Below, one piece after another: positions 1 to 7,216 of a stretch of DNA of 10,023 bases (positions are counted from its first letter, which is position 1; each line of letters opens with the position of its first letter). The DNA comes from JANWXR01 sp033577755 (GTDB lineage Bacteria > Chloroflexota > Anaerolineae > Anaerolineales > UBA6663): contig JAVQXV010000115.1 of the NCBI GenBank assembly GCA_033577755.1, positions 1-10,023 of the forward strand, given 5' to 3'. A program made the position numbers and the translations under genes. The notes beneath the pieces are model-generated. The model was not told the origin of the DNA. It ran no database searches and saw only the letters and a list, made by a program, of their open reading frames with translations.

Positions 1-2559
1 CGCAACCAGTTGCGCCTGCGCAGCCAGCTCGTACACCTGCGCCAGACGCGCCTGATTCTCGGCGCGGCGGATGTTGACGCCGGCCCAGTAGCCGGAGATG
101 AGCACGGCGCCGACGGCGGCCGTCGCCAGGGCGAGGATCAGGCCGAGATAGAGGGAACGTTGCCGCTGCTGCCGGCGCGATTCGGCCTGTTCGCCGACGT
201 GGCGCATCTCGATCTCTGCCAAACGGCGGGCGGCCTCGATTTCGCGCTGGCGCAGGCCTTCGCGTTCGGCGGCCTCGCGCTCGCGCAAGGCGATACTGGC
301 GTGGATGAAATCGCGCTCCGCCTGACCGATCTCGGTCTCACGCTCCGCCAGCCAGCCTTCCGCGCCGACGAGGAGAGCGCCGCGTAACAACGCGCCTTCG
401 TCGTGGCCGGAAGCCTCCCACTGCTGCATCATGCCACGCAGCCGTTCCTGCCAGGCGCGAAAGTTGCGGTTCGCCCGCATCCACTCGCGCAGCCGGCCCC
501 AGCTGCGAATCAATGCTTCGTGCACGATCTCGGCGGTCTCCTGCCCGCTGGGGTCACGATTGGTGACGAGCAGGCGCGCATCGGCCAGCTGTTGTACCAA
601 AGGCCAGGCATCCTCCAGCTCGGCGCGTGTGGCCTGCCGGCGCGTATCTTCCGTGCCCTCACCGGGCCGCACCAACTGCACGAAGACGCGGCGCGCCAGG
701 GCTTGCTGCTCGGCGGTCAGCTTGCTGTACACTTCCTCGGCGTAACGTGCCAGTGCGCCCTCCACACGGCCGATCTCCTCATAAGCCTGATGTGTCAGGA
801 GACTGCCATTCTGCTTGTCCCATAGGGTCGTCAGGGCGAATTCGAGCAGCGGCAGGTTTCCCGGCTCTTCACCCACGTCGTCCAAAATGCGCTCCACCAG
901 GCCAGACTGGAACTTGACGCGCTGCTTGCGGGCCGGCTCTTTGATGGCGCGCGTTAGCTCGGCACGCGTCATTGGGCCGAGGAAGAGCGTGGCGCTTTGC
1001 AGCGCGTCCGCCAGCGGACGATAGGAGAAGGCCTGACCGAGGAAATCGGCGCGTATGGTGAGCACGATGTGCAGTTTGGGACACTCGCCCAGGCTGGTGA
1101 GCAGCACATCAATAAACGCGCGGCGCGTCTCCGAGTCGGGGCAGACGGTGAACAGCTCCTCAAACTGGTCAATGACCAGCAGCAAGCGATGTTTGTCCGG
1201 CCGGCTGTGCAAGAAGAGCTTGACGGCGTTCGTAAGCCTCACCGAGCCATCGCGGAGCGAATCGGCCAGCGATTGTAACTGTTTGATGCGATCGGATGTC
1301 TCCGGCAAGAGTACGGCGTTCGCCAACGCCTCAAACGGGCGCGCGCCGGGACGCATCTCGGTGAGCAACCAGGCTTTTTGCTGGGACTGGCGCAACATGG
1401 CGGCCTGACGCAGGCGAGAGACTAACCCGGCAAACACGACCGATGATTTGCCGCTGCCGGATGGCCCGACCACCGCCGTTAGCTGCTGGCTCTCCACTCT
1501 ATCGCTAAGCATGTCGGTAAAATCTTCGCGCCCGAAAAAGAAGGGTGCATCGTCTTCCTGAAAGGCGAACAGCCCACGATACGGACAGGGCGTGGGCGGC
1601 ACGCTCAGGATGGCCGGCGTGAGCGGCGGCGTCTCGTCGAAGTCCTGCTGTGTGCGCAGCCGGTGCAGACTGCGCGGGATAATCGGCGGCGCGGTCGCCA
1701 TTTGCTCGACGGTTACGCCCAACGCCTCGCGCAGGGCCTGCGCCAGCGCGCCGGCGGAGGGATAACGGTCCTCAGGCTGCTTGGCCAGCGTTTTCAGGAT
1801 GACCTGCTCCAGCGCCGGCGACAACTCCGGGTTGAAGCGCGTCGGCGGCGGCGGCGCCTGTTCTATCTGCAGCCGCAGTAGCTCATCGGGGTTTTCGGCG
1901 TCGAAGGGCATATTACCCGTCATCAGCCCGTAGAGGATGACGCCGAGGGCGTAAATGTCGCTGGCGCGGTCACCGGGCTGACCGCGACACAGCTCCGGCG
2001 CCATGTAGATGGGCGTGCCGGCGGGCCGCCTGCCGGTAGCGGCGGGCAATGCCTCGCCGACCATACGCGCGATGCCGAAGTCGGTCAGAATGACCTGACC
2101 GTCGCCGGTCAGAATAATGTTGCCCGGCTTCAGGTCACGGTGAATCATGTTGCGCGCGTGGGCATAGTCCACCGCGGAAGCCAGGGCGTTGAACAGAAGG
2201 ACGGTCTCAAGGGGCGAGAAGGTTGGGCGATTGGGAGGAGTGGTCAGGCTGCGCTCGTAAATCTCGGTGGCCAGCGTCGGCCCCTCAATCAGCTCCATCA
2301 CCATGTAGTACAGGTCTTTCTCTATGTCTACGTCGAAGTCGAAGACTTGGACGATGTTGGGATGGCGCAGCCGGGCCATCAGCGCCGCCTCGCGTTCAAA
2401 GCGCTTAATGAAGCCGGGTTGCTCCGCAAAGTGCGGATGCATCACCTTGACGGCGACGTAGCGGTCGAGGCCGGGCTGATAGGCCTTATACACCTCGGCC
2501 ATCCCGCCGGAGCCGAGTTGCGAGATGAGGTGATACTTGCCGAGGGTGGTTCCGATCAC
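1..2559 (-). CDS. Serine/threonine protein kinase fused to an nSTAND1-type NTPase and a transmembrane helix (C-terminus beyond window)
   Basis: The frame is open across all 853 codons to the left edge, with no in-frame stop. Residues about 8-275 are a Hanks-type kinase: G-rich loop LGSGG (15-19), VAVK with Lys38, HRDLKPGN (140-147, catalytic Asp142), DFG (160-162) and APE (187-189). After a proline-rich linker comes an nSTAND1-like NTPase: CPYRGL (325-330), FFFGRE, Walker A GPSGSGKSS (365-373, Lys371), Walker B LLLVIDQFEE (Asp464) and GNLPLLEFAL (567-576). Residues about 755-800 are rich in Arg, Glu, Ala and Gln and look helical/coiled coil, followed by one hydrophobic segment (about 803-823), so the kinase and NTPase are predicted on the cytoplasmic side. 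Relatives usually end in WD40 repeats; here that part lies outside the window, so this is inferred. The chosen start is GTG at 2559, giving the usual MIGTTLGKY opening; TTG at 2595 is possible and neither has a good Shine-Dalgarno. Substrate unknown; a signalling or sensing role is inferred. Confidence 0.93.
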   Translation of the reverse strand, partial: MIGTTLGKYHLISQLGSGGMAEVYKAYQPGLDRYVAVKVMHPHFAEQPGFIKRFEREAALMARLRHPNIVQVFDFDVDIEKDLYYMVMELIEGPTLATEIYERSLTTPPNRPTFSPLETVLLFNALASAVDYAHARNMIHRDLKPGNIILTGDGQVILTDFGIARMVGEALPAATGRRPAGTPIYMAPELCRGQPGDRASDIYALGVILYGLMTGNMPFDAENPDELLRLQIEQAPPPPTRFNPELSPALEQVILKTLAKQPEDRYPSAGALAQALREALGVTVEQMATAPPIIPRSLHRLRTQQDFDETPPLTPAILSVPPTPCPYRGLFAFQEDDAPFFFGREDFTDMLSDRVESQQLTAVVGPSGSGKSSVVFAGLVSRLRQAAMLRQSQQKAWLLTEMRPGARPFEALANAVLLPETSDRIKQLQSLADSLRDGSVRLTNAVKLFLHSRPDKHRLLLVIDQFEELFTVCPDSETRRAFIDVLLTSLGECPKLHIVLTIRADFLGQAFSYRPLADALQSATLFLGPMTRAELTRAIKEPARKQRVKFQSGLVERILDDVGEEPGNLPLLEFALTTLWDKQNGSLLTHQAYEEIGRVEGALARYAEEVYSKLTAEQQALARRVFVQLVRPGEGTEDTRRQATRAELEDAWPLVQQLADARLLVTNRDPSGQETAEIVHEALIRSWGRLREWMRANRNFRAWQERLRGMMQQWEASGHDEGALLRGALLVGAEGWLAERETEIGQAERDFIHASIALREREAAEREGLRQREIEAARRLAEIEMRHVGEQAESRRQQRQRSLYLGLILALATAAVGAVLISGYWAGVNIRRAENQARLAQVYELAAQAQLVA

Positions 2560-2623
2560 GCGAAGCAGTTTAGTCAGGCCGGACGGTTTTGCCAACGAGG
2601 ATACGGTAGGCCTCGGTTAGCAG

Positions 2624-2702
2624 CCTTTGCGCTTTTCGCGGCTTCGCGGTGAGATCGTAGTTGTTGCGGTGGCGTCACAGATAGTCGCAGATTTTCTCTG
2701 CA
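2624..2702. repeat. Low-complexity intergenic sequence resembling dispersed repeats
   Basis: In the 195-base spacer between the mutase and the kinase gene, 2624-2654 reads as reiterated variants of TTTGCGC, TTCGCGG and CTTCGCGG, a roughly 8-9 base period. A second stretch, 2672-2701, contains GTCACAGATAGTCGCAG followed by a small hairpin with 5-bp stem GCAGA/TCTGC (2687-2701). Both resemble, from memory, short intergenic repeats found in many copies in Chloroflexota and other environmental genomes. No copy number can be measured here. No clear promoter or terminator was recognised in the spacer. Confidence 0.4.
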
Positions 2703-2754
2703 AAAAGCTGTGTTATCGGTCGAAGGACATTCGCGGTTCCCTTGAGTGAAGCTC

Positions 2755-3501
2755 TTACCTCGCTTTGCCCTGCGCGGCGACGGCAGCGGCGGCCCGCGCT
2801 ACGGCCTCCGGGTCGCCCAGATAGTAGCTCTTGAGCGGCTTCAGGTCGGCATCCAGCTCGTACACCAGCGGGATGCCGGTAGGGATGTTGAGTTCGACGA
2901 TGTCCTGGTCGGAGAGGTTGTCCAGGTATTTGACCAGCGCGCGCAGGCTGTTGCCGTGCGCAGCGATGATTACGCGCCGACCGCTCTTGACCACAGGCGC
3001 GATGACATTGAGCCAATAGGGGATCATGCGGGCGACTGTGTCTTTGAGCGACTCGGTGCACGGCAGTTCCTCGGGCGCAAGGCCGGCGTAGCGGCGGTCG
3101 AAGCGCGGGTGGCGCTCGTCGTCCGGCTCCAGCGGGGGCGGGGGCACATCATAGCTGCGCCGCCAGATTTTCACCTGCGCCTCGCCGAACTTTGCCGCCA
3201 TCTCTGCCTTGTTCAGCCCCTGGAGCGCGCCGTAGTGGCGTTCGTTCAACTGCCAGGCCTTGGTCACCGGCAGCCAATCGAGGTCCATCTCCTCTAGCAC
3301 CAGGTTGAGGGTATGGATGGCGCGCTTGAGGACGGAAGTGAAAGCGACATCGAAGGTGTAGCCTTCCTCCTTGAGCAGCCTGCCGCTGTTTATCGCCTCC
3401 TGGCGGCCCAACTCGGTCAGGCCGACGTCCGTCCAGCCGGTGAAGCGATTCTCCAGATTCCAGGTGCTTTGCCCATGACGAATCAAAACGAGTTTGTACA
3501 T
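2755..3501 (-). CDS. gpmA: 2,3-bisphosphoglycerate-dependent phosphoglycerate mutase
   Basis: This cytoplasmic enzyme interconverts 3- and 2-phosphoglycerate in glycolysis and gluconeogenesis through a phosphohistidine. The 248-residue product has the full-length size of the family (E. coli GpmA is 250). It carries the RHG signature LIRHGQSTWN with phospho-acceptor His9, substrate-binding Arg60, NERHYGALQG with catalytic Glu87 and Tyr90, and AAHGNSLRAL with second catalytic His182. The C-terminal tail is alanine-rich and poorly conserved. The ATG at 3501 is chosen because AAGGAGA lies just upstream and translation then begins MYKLVLIRHG; an in-frame GTG at 3534 would add 11 residues with no family counterpart. 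It follows aceK by 65 bases on the same strand and could be cotranscribed or have its own promoter; none is convincing. Confidence 0.95.
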   Translation of the reverse strand: MYKLVLIRHGQSTWNLENRFTGWTDVGLTELGRQEAINSGRLLKEEGYTFDVAFTSVLKRAIHTLNLVLEEMDLDWLPVTKAWQLNERHYGALQGLNKAEMAAKFGEAQVKIWRRSYDVPPPPLEPDDERHPRFDRRYAGLAPEELPCTESLKDTVARMIPYWLNVIAPVVKSGRRVIIAAHGNSLRALVKYLDNLSDQDIVELNIPTGIPLVYELDADLKPLKSYYLGDPEAVARAAAAVAAQGKAR

Positions 3502-3505
3502 GTTT

Positions 3506-3512
3506 TCTCCTT
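3506..3512 (-). promoter_or_regulatory. Strong Shine-Dalgarno site of the phosphoglycerate mutase
   Basis: On the minus strand this reads AAGGAGA, four bases before the ATG at 3501. It decides the start codon in favour of ATG over the in-frame upstream GTG at 3534. Confidence 0.8.
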
Positions 3513-3566
3513 GAATAGGCAACGAAATACACACTACGCAACACCGAATGCGCAGCGCATAGCCTG

Positions 3567-5360
3567 TCAGGGTTCATGCGCGTTGAGGCGCCGATCGGCG
3601 CGGTAAGGCGGAATCTCCAGTATCTCTCCGGCTCTGTGCCGGGCCTGCATCTCGCGCCAGAAGCGCGGCGTGAGCAGATCGCCGTGCGCTTCCAGAAAGG
3701 CGCGCCGCAGCTCGCCGGTCAGCCCCAGAAAGTTGCCGAACTCCTCGGGAAAGATGTCTTTCTCGCCGACGTAGTACCACGGCTCGGCGCTCATCTCATC
3801 GTCGTGGCTGCTCGGCGATGGCAGGTCGCGGAAGTTGCAATCGGTGAGCATGGTCAGCTCATCGTAGTCGTAGAAGATGACGCGCTTGTGACGTGTGACG
3901 CCGAAGTTCTTGAGCAGCAGGTCACCGGGGAAGATGTTGGTGGCAGCCAAGTCTTTGATGGCCTGGCCGTAGTCCAGCACGGCGTCGCGCGCTTCTTCCG
4001 GCGAGGCTTCGCGCAAGTACAGGTTGAGCGGCTTGACGCGTCGCTCGACATAGACGTGCTTGAGCACTACGTCTCTGTCGGTAAAGTCCACGCTCTCGGT
4101 GGCCGTGGCCAGCTCTGCTAGCAGATCGGGCGCAAAGCGCTCGCGTTCGAACGTCAGGTGGCGAAATTCCTGTGCGTCCACCAGTCGCCCGGCCCGGTCA
4201 TGCCGGAACACCAAATCGTATTTTGCCAGCACATCCCGGCGCGTCGTCGTCTTCGGTGGGGCGAAGTGATCGCGGATGACTTTGAAGACGATGTCGTAGG
4301 AGGGCAGGGTGAAGACGACCATCACCATGCCTCGATCGCCCGGCGCAATGACAAAGCGGTCGTCGGAGCGCTCCAGATGTTGCAACAAATCCCAGTACAG
4401 CTCGGCTTTGCCGTGACGATTGTAGCCCAGCGAGATGTACAGCTCGGCCAGGCGCTTCCAGGGCATGAGCGATTTGAGGAACTCGACGATTTGGCGCGGC
4501 CGCTCCAGGTCCACGTGAAAGTAGGAGCGGGTGTAGCTGAAGACGATGCTGATTTCATCTTCGGTGAGCAGCACGGCGTCGGCGGCGACGCGCCCGCCCC
4601 GGTTGCGCAGGACGATGAGGAGCGGCATGACTCGCCCACCGCCGCGTAGTCGGCCCACCAGATAGGCGGCCTGCTCGCGGTAGAAGACGGGCCGGAGCAG
4701 GTCGGCGGCTTCGAAGGCGTGTCCGCCCCAATCTTCACGTTGGCGCTCACGTTCGAGCACATTTGCGATGAGGCCGGCGTCGCGTTCTAGGTCTTCGTAG
4801 GGGATGCGGAAACGCGTATGTTGCAGGCAGGCGCGGGCCAGGGCGGTCGGTGACTCGGCGGTGTAGGTGACGTACGGCAGTTGGTCCCCTGCGGCGCAGG
4901 TGGGCGGCGCCTCCAGGTCGGCGCCCTGGAATTCGATGGGCACATCAATGCCGACGGTGTCGAAGACGCGGCGCGTAACCGAGGTGAAGTAGGTTTTGGC
5001 AATTTCGGCAGCGGGATGGTCTCGACACAACTCAGCGTAGGCGTGTTTGACGTAGCGCCACAGGTTTCGGTTGCGAAAGCGCTCGCCGATGAGTGGGCGC
5101 AGGTATTGCAATGCACCCTGAATGTGAATCTCGCGCACGTTGAGGCGCTCGACGGCATCGGCGTGCAGGCCGTGCCAGTCCTGCTGTTCGAAGCGTTGCT
5201 GGGCACGGCGCATCAGTCCGCGCAGCGCGGCGCGGTAGCCGCCGAACGATTGCCAGATCACACGCGCGCACTCCTGCGCCAGCCCGGAGATGGTAGGGGG
5301 AAGAAGCAGTGTGACCGAGTGGGCACCGCTGCCCGTCCGGTCGGTCTCAATTCGCTTCAT
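3567..5360 (-). CDS. aceK: Isocitrate dehydrogenase kinase/phosphatase (AceK)
   Basis: AceK is a bifunctional cytoplasmic enzyme that phosphorylates isocitrate dehydrogenase on its active-site serine, inactivating it and diverting isocitrate to the glyoxylate bypass, and also removes the phosphate. The 597-residue product compares with 578 in E. coli. The N-terminal regulatory half has recognisable AceK segments (AQQRFEQQDWHGL at 53-65; AKTYFTSVTRRVF at 121-133). The kinase-like half has the ATP loop APGDRGM (339-345), VFKVI with Lys360, GRLVDAQEF with Asp395 (E. coli Asp371), NIFPGDLLLKNFGVTRH with Asp480 and Asn485, and FYDYDE (496-501). SEPWYY-like and FPEEF segments near the C-terminus (SAEPWYY at 524-530, FPEEF at 537-541) are also typical. 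The ATG at 5360 follows GGAGAGAG. The gene lies 49 bases downstream of icd, its presumed target. No active-site loss or frameshift is seen. Glyoxylate-cycle genes aceA/aceB are not in the window. Confidence 0.95.
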   Translation of the reverse strand: MKRIETDRTGSGAHSVTLLLPPTISGLAQECARVIWQSFGGYRAALRGLMRRAQQRFEQQDWHGLHADAVERLNVREIHIQGALQYLRPLIGERFRNRNLWRYVKHAYAELCRDHPAAEIAKTYFTSVTRRVFDTVGIDVPIEFQGADLEAPPTCAAGDQLPYVTYTAESPTALARACLQHTRFRIPYEDLERDAGLIANVLERERQREDWGGHAFEAADLLRPVFYREQAAYLVGRLRGGGRVMPLLIVLRNRGGRVAADAVLLTEDEISIVFSYTRSYFHVDLERPRQIVEFLKSLMPWKRLAELYISLGYNRHGKAELYWDLLQHLERSDDRFVIAPGDRGMVMVVFTLPSYDIVFKVIRDHFAPPKTTTRRDVLAKYDLVFRHDRAGRLVDAQEFRHLTFERERFAPDLLAELATATESVDFTDRDVVLKHVYVERRVKPLNLYLREASPEEARDAVLDYGQAIKDLAATNIFPGDLLLKNFGVTRHKRVIFYDYDELTMLTDCNFRDLPSPSSHDDEMSAEPWYYVGEKDIFPEEFGNFLGLTGELRRAFLEAHGDLLTPRFWREMQARHRAGEILEIPPYRADRRLNAHEP

Positions 5361-5375
5361 CTCTCTCCGCTAGAC

Positions 5376-5401
5376 AAAAAGAGCCGGACGGGAAGTCCGG
5401 C
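5376..5401 (-). terminator. Intrinsic terminator or attenuator between icd and aceK
   Basis: On the minus strand a perfect 7-bp GC-rich stem GCCGGAC/GTCCGGC with loop TTCCC is followed by TCTTTTTG. It starts 8 bases after the icd stop and ends 15 bases before the aceK start. The form is that of a rho-independent terminator, with a short stem and T-tract that may allow read-through. No separate aceK promoter is evident between it and the ATG, so partial read-through from icd is the simplest way to express aceK at a low level (inference). Confidence 0.75.
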
Positions 5402-5409
5402 CCGTGCAG

Positions 5410-6735
5410 CTATTGCGCTGCCGGTTTCATTGCCGCCTGTTTCATTGCTGCTATGACCGCGTCGCCGAACTCACTGCACTTCACTTCGGTAGCGCCTTCC
5501 ATCAGCCGGGCAAAGTCGTAGGTAACGGTGCGGTTGCCGATGGCGCCGTCCATGCCTTTGATAATCAGGTCGGCGGCCTCTGTCCAGCCCAGGTAGCGCA
5601 ACATCATCTCGCCGGAGAGGATGACCGAGCCGGGATTGACTTTGTCTTGGTTGGCATACTTGGGCGCGGTGCCGTGCGTGGCCTCAAAGACGGCATGGCC
5701 GGTGACGTAGTTGATATTGCCGCCCGGCGCGATGCCGATGCCGCCGACCTGCGCCGCCAGCGCATCCGAGAGATAGTCGCCGTTCAGGTTCATGGTGGCA
5801 ATCACATCGAACTCTTCAGGGCGCGTCAGCACCTGTTGCAGGGTGATGTCGGCGATGGTGTCTTTGACGAGGATTCGGCCTGCGGCCAGCGCGGCCTTCT
5901 GCTCGGCATTGGCCTCCGTCTCGCCCTTCTCACGCTTCGTCCGTTCCCACTGCTCCCAGGTGTACACCTTGTCGGCGAACTCGCGCTCGGCCAGGGCATA
6001 GCCCCAGTTGCGGAACGCACCCTCGGTGAACTTCATGATGTTGCCTTTGTGCACCAGAGTCACGCTCTTGCGCTTGTTATCAATGGCATATTGGATCGCG
6101 GCACGGATCAGGCGCTCACTGCCCTCTTTGGAGACGGGTTTGATGCCGATGCCGCTGGTTTCGGGAAAGCGGATTTTGCTGAACTCCTTAGGGAAGGCTT
6201 CCTTGAACAGCTTCTTGAACTTCTCGACAGCCTCGGAGCCGGCCTCAAACTCGATACCGGCATAGATGTCCTCCGTGTTTTCACGGAAGATGACCATGTC
6301 CACCTTGTCGGGTCGGCACACCGGCGAGGGCACACCCCGGAACCAGCGCACCGGTCGTAGGCAGACGTATAGGTCGAGCAGCTGGCGCAGCGCCACGTTG
6401 AGCGAGCGGATGCCGCCGCCCACCGGCGTGGTGAGCGGGCCTTTGATGCCGACGAGAAATTCGCGGAACGCCTCCACCGTTTCGTCCGGCAGCCAGGTGC
6501 CGAACCGGTTGAAGGACTTTTCGCCGGCATACACTTCCATCCAGGCGATTTTGCGCCGGCCGCCGTAGGCTATTTCAACGGCCGCATCTAGCACGCGCAC
6601 CGCCGTGCGCCAGATGTCCGGGCCGGTGCCATCGCCCTCGATGAAGGGCACGATGGGATGGTCGGGGACGTTCAACTTGCCGCCGCTGATGGTAATCTTT
6701 TCGCCGTCAGGGACTTGGATGAGTTGGTAAGGCAT
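5410..6735 (-). CDS. icd: NADP-dependent isocitrate dehydrogenase
   Basis: This TCA-cycle enzyme oxidatively decarboxylates isocitrate to 2-oxoglutarate with reduction of NADP; it acts as a cytoplasmic homodimer. The 441-residue product matches the E. coli Icd type throughout. It has FIEGDGTGPDIW (31-42), GPLTTPVGGGIRSLNVALRQ (99-118) with Ser111 at the position of the AceK target Ser113 of E. coli, and FRENTEDIYAGIE. LVHKGNIMKFTEGAF carries the catalytic lysine, and MNLNGDYLSDALAAQVGG the metal-binding aspartates. HGTAPKYANQDKVNPGS plus VTYDFARL keep the Lys-Tyr and Tyr/Arg residues that mark NADP use. It is about 25 residues longer than the E. coli enzyme, partly from a charged segment (TKREKGETEANAEQK) before ILVKDTIADI. 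The ATG at 6735 has GAGGAG five bases upstream. aceK follows on the same strand. Confidence 0.97.
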   Translation of the reverse strand: MPYQLIQVPDGEKITISGGKLNVPDHPIVPFIEGDGTGPDIWRTAVRVLDAAVEIAYGGRRKIAWMEVYAGEKSFNRFGTWLPDETVEAFREFLVGIKGPLTTPVGGGIRSLNVALRQLLDLYVCLRPVRWFRGVPSPVCRPDKVDMVIFRENTEDIYAGIEFEAGSEAVEKFKKLFKEAFPKEFSKIRFPETSGIGIKPVSKEGSERLIRAAIQYAIDNKRKSVTLVHKGNIMKFTEGAFRNWGYALAEREFADKVYTWEQWERTKREKGETEANAEQKAALAAGRILVKDTIADITLQQVLTRPEEFDVIATMNLNGDYLSDALAAQVGGIGIAPGGNINYVTGHAVFEATHGTAPKYANQDKVNPGSVILSGEMMLRYLGWTEAADLIIKGMDGAIGNRTVTYDFARLMEGATEVKCSEFGDAVIAAMKQAAMKPAAQ

Positions 6736-6765
6736 TCAGGCTCCTCAGGGAATGATCTCAGAAGG

Positions 6766-6795
6766 ATTATAGTCGGGCGAGTTATTGAATGCCAG
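6766..6795 (-). promoter_or_regulatory. Candidate icd promoter
   Basis: On the minus strand a perfect -10 hexamer TATAAT (6766-6771) lies 30 bases before the icd ATG. The best -35 candidate, CTGGCA (6790-6795), matches four of six consensus bases at an 18-base spacing. This would give a short leader of about 24 bases containing the GAGGAG ribosome binding site. No operator-like dyad is obvious in it. Confidence 0.5.
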
Positions 6796-6888
6796 GCGCA
6801 GCTTCCGGCAGTAAATCGTGTATACGCAAAGGTTGTCGGGGAATGTGCCGCCCCTTCGTCCTTCGGTGGGCTTCGTGATGTGAAGTCA

Positions 6889-6967
6889 CGCTCAGGATGT
6901 CCTGCACGGCGGGCATCCTGAGCGGACGGTGAGCAAAGCCGAAGCGATAGCCGAAGGATGCCCGCCG
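6889..6967. repeat. Overlapping perfect inverted repeats (GGATG/CATCC family)
   Basis: Three alternating arms are visible. CGCTCAGGATG (6889-6899) is the exact reverse complement of CATCCTGAGCG (6914-6924), an 11-bp stem with a 14-base loop. CGGCGGGCATCCT (6907-6919) is the exact reverse complement of AGGATGCCCGCCG (6955-6967), a 13-bp stem with a 35-base loop. The middle arm is shared, so the two stems are mutually exclusive. The 35-base loop carries CCGAAG units. The layout resembles short dispersed palindromic repeats of environmental bacteria containing CTTCGGCTTCGCTCAGGATG-like cores, recalled from pattern and not from a search. Confidence 0.65.
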
Positions 6968-7216
6968 CTCCACCGAGCGCGCTTAGCGGAGCGAAGCCGA
7001 AGGGTCAGGGCGCGGCTGACATGTTTTGCGTGCACACGACCCTTACCCTGCCGCAAGCCCGCGTCGCTCAACGCCGCCGCGCGGCTTAGGCGCACCACCA
7101 ATCGGAACGCAACCTGCGCGCGGCGGTGGAGCCGACACTCCGCTTGCTCAAACATCCTTTCCGTGCCGACCAAACTTCTTGCCGCCGCACCACACCATTC
7201 TCCCTTCGTCGCTAAA

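Larger units (their letters stand above)
6736..7216. other. 481-base intergenic region with palindromic repeats
   Basis: This is the only stretch over 300 bases with no recognisable gene. It holds the icd ribosome binding site and promoter candidate at its left end and a palindromic repeat cluster at 6889-6967, with related reiterations (CTTCGG, GAAGCCGAAG) from about 6857 to 7003. The remainder (about 7013-7216) has GC-rich runs and short dyads such as GCCGCGCGGC, but no RNA gene, no credible coding frame and no clear terminator for the oxidoreductase gene ending at 7217. Open frames crossing it have low-complexity Arg/Ala/Ser-rich translations and no family resemblance. Confidence 0.6.

Noticed and set aside
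2140..2652. 170-codon open frame on the plus strand
   Set aside because: Antisense to the kinase domain of the kinase-STAND gene.
2687..2701. GCAGA/TCTGC hairpin as terminator of the mutase gene
   Set aside because: The stem is only five pairs and has no T-tract after it on the minus strand.
3502..3534. N-terminal extension of the phosphoglycerate mutase to a GTG
   Set aside because: The ATG at 3501 has a strong Shine-Dalgarno and matches the family N-terminus.
5404..6360. 318-codon open frame on the plus strand
   Set aside because: Antisense to icd, which is unmistakable on the minus strand.
6892..7173. 93-codon minus-strand open frame in the large intergenic region
   Set aside because: It runs into the palindromic repeats and has a low-complexity Arg/Ala-rich translation, no ribosome binding site and no family resemblance.
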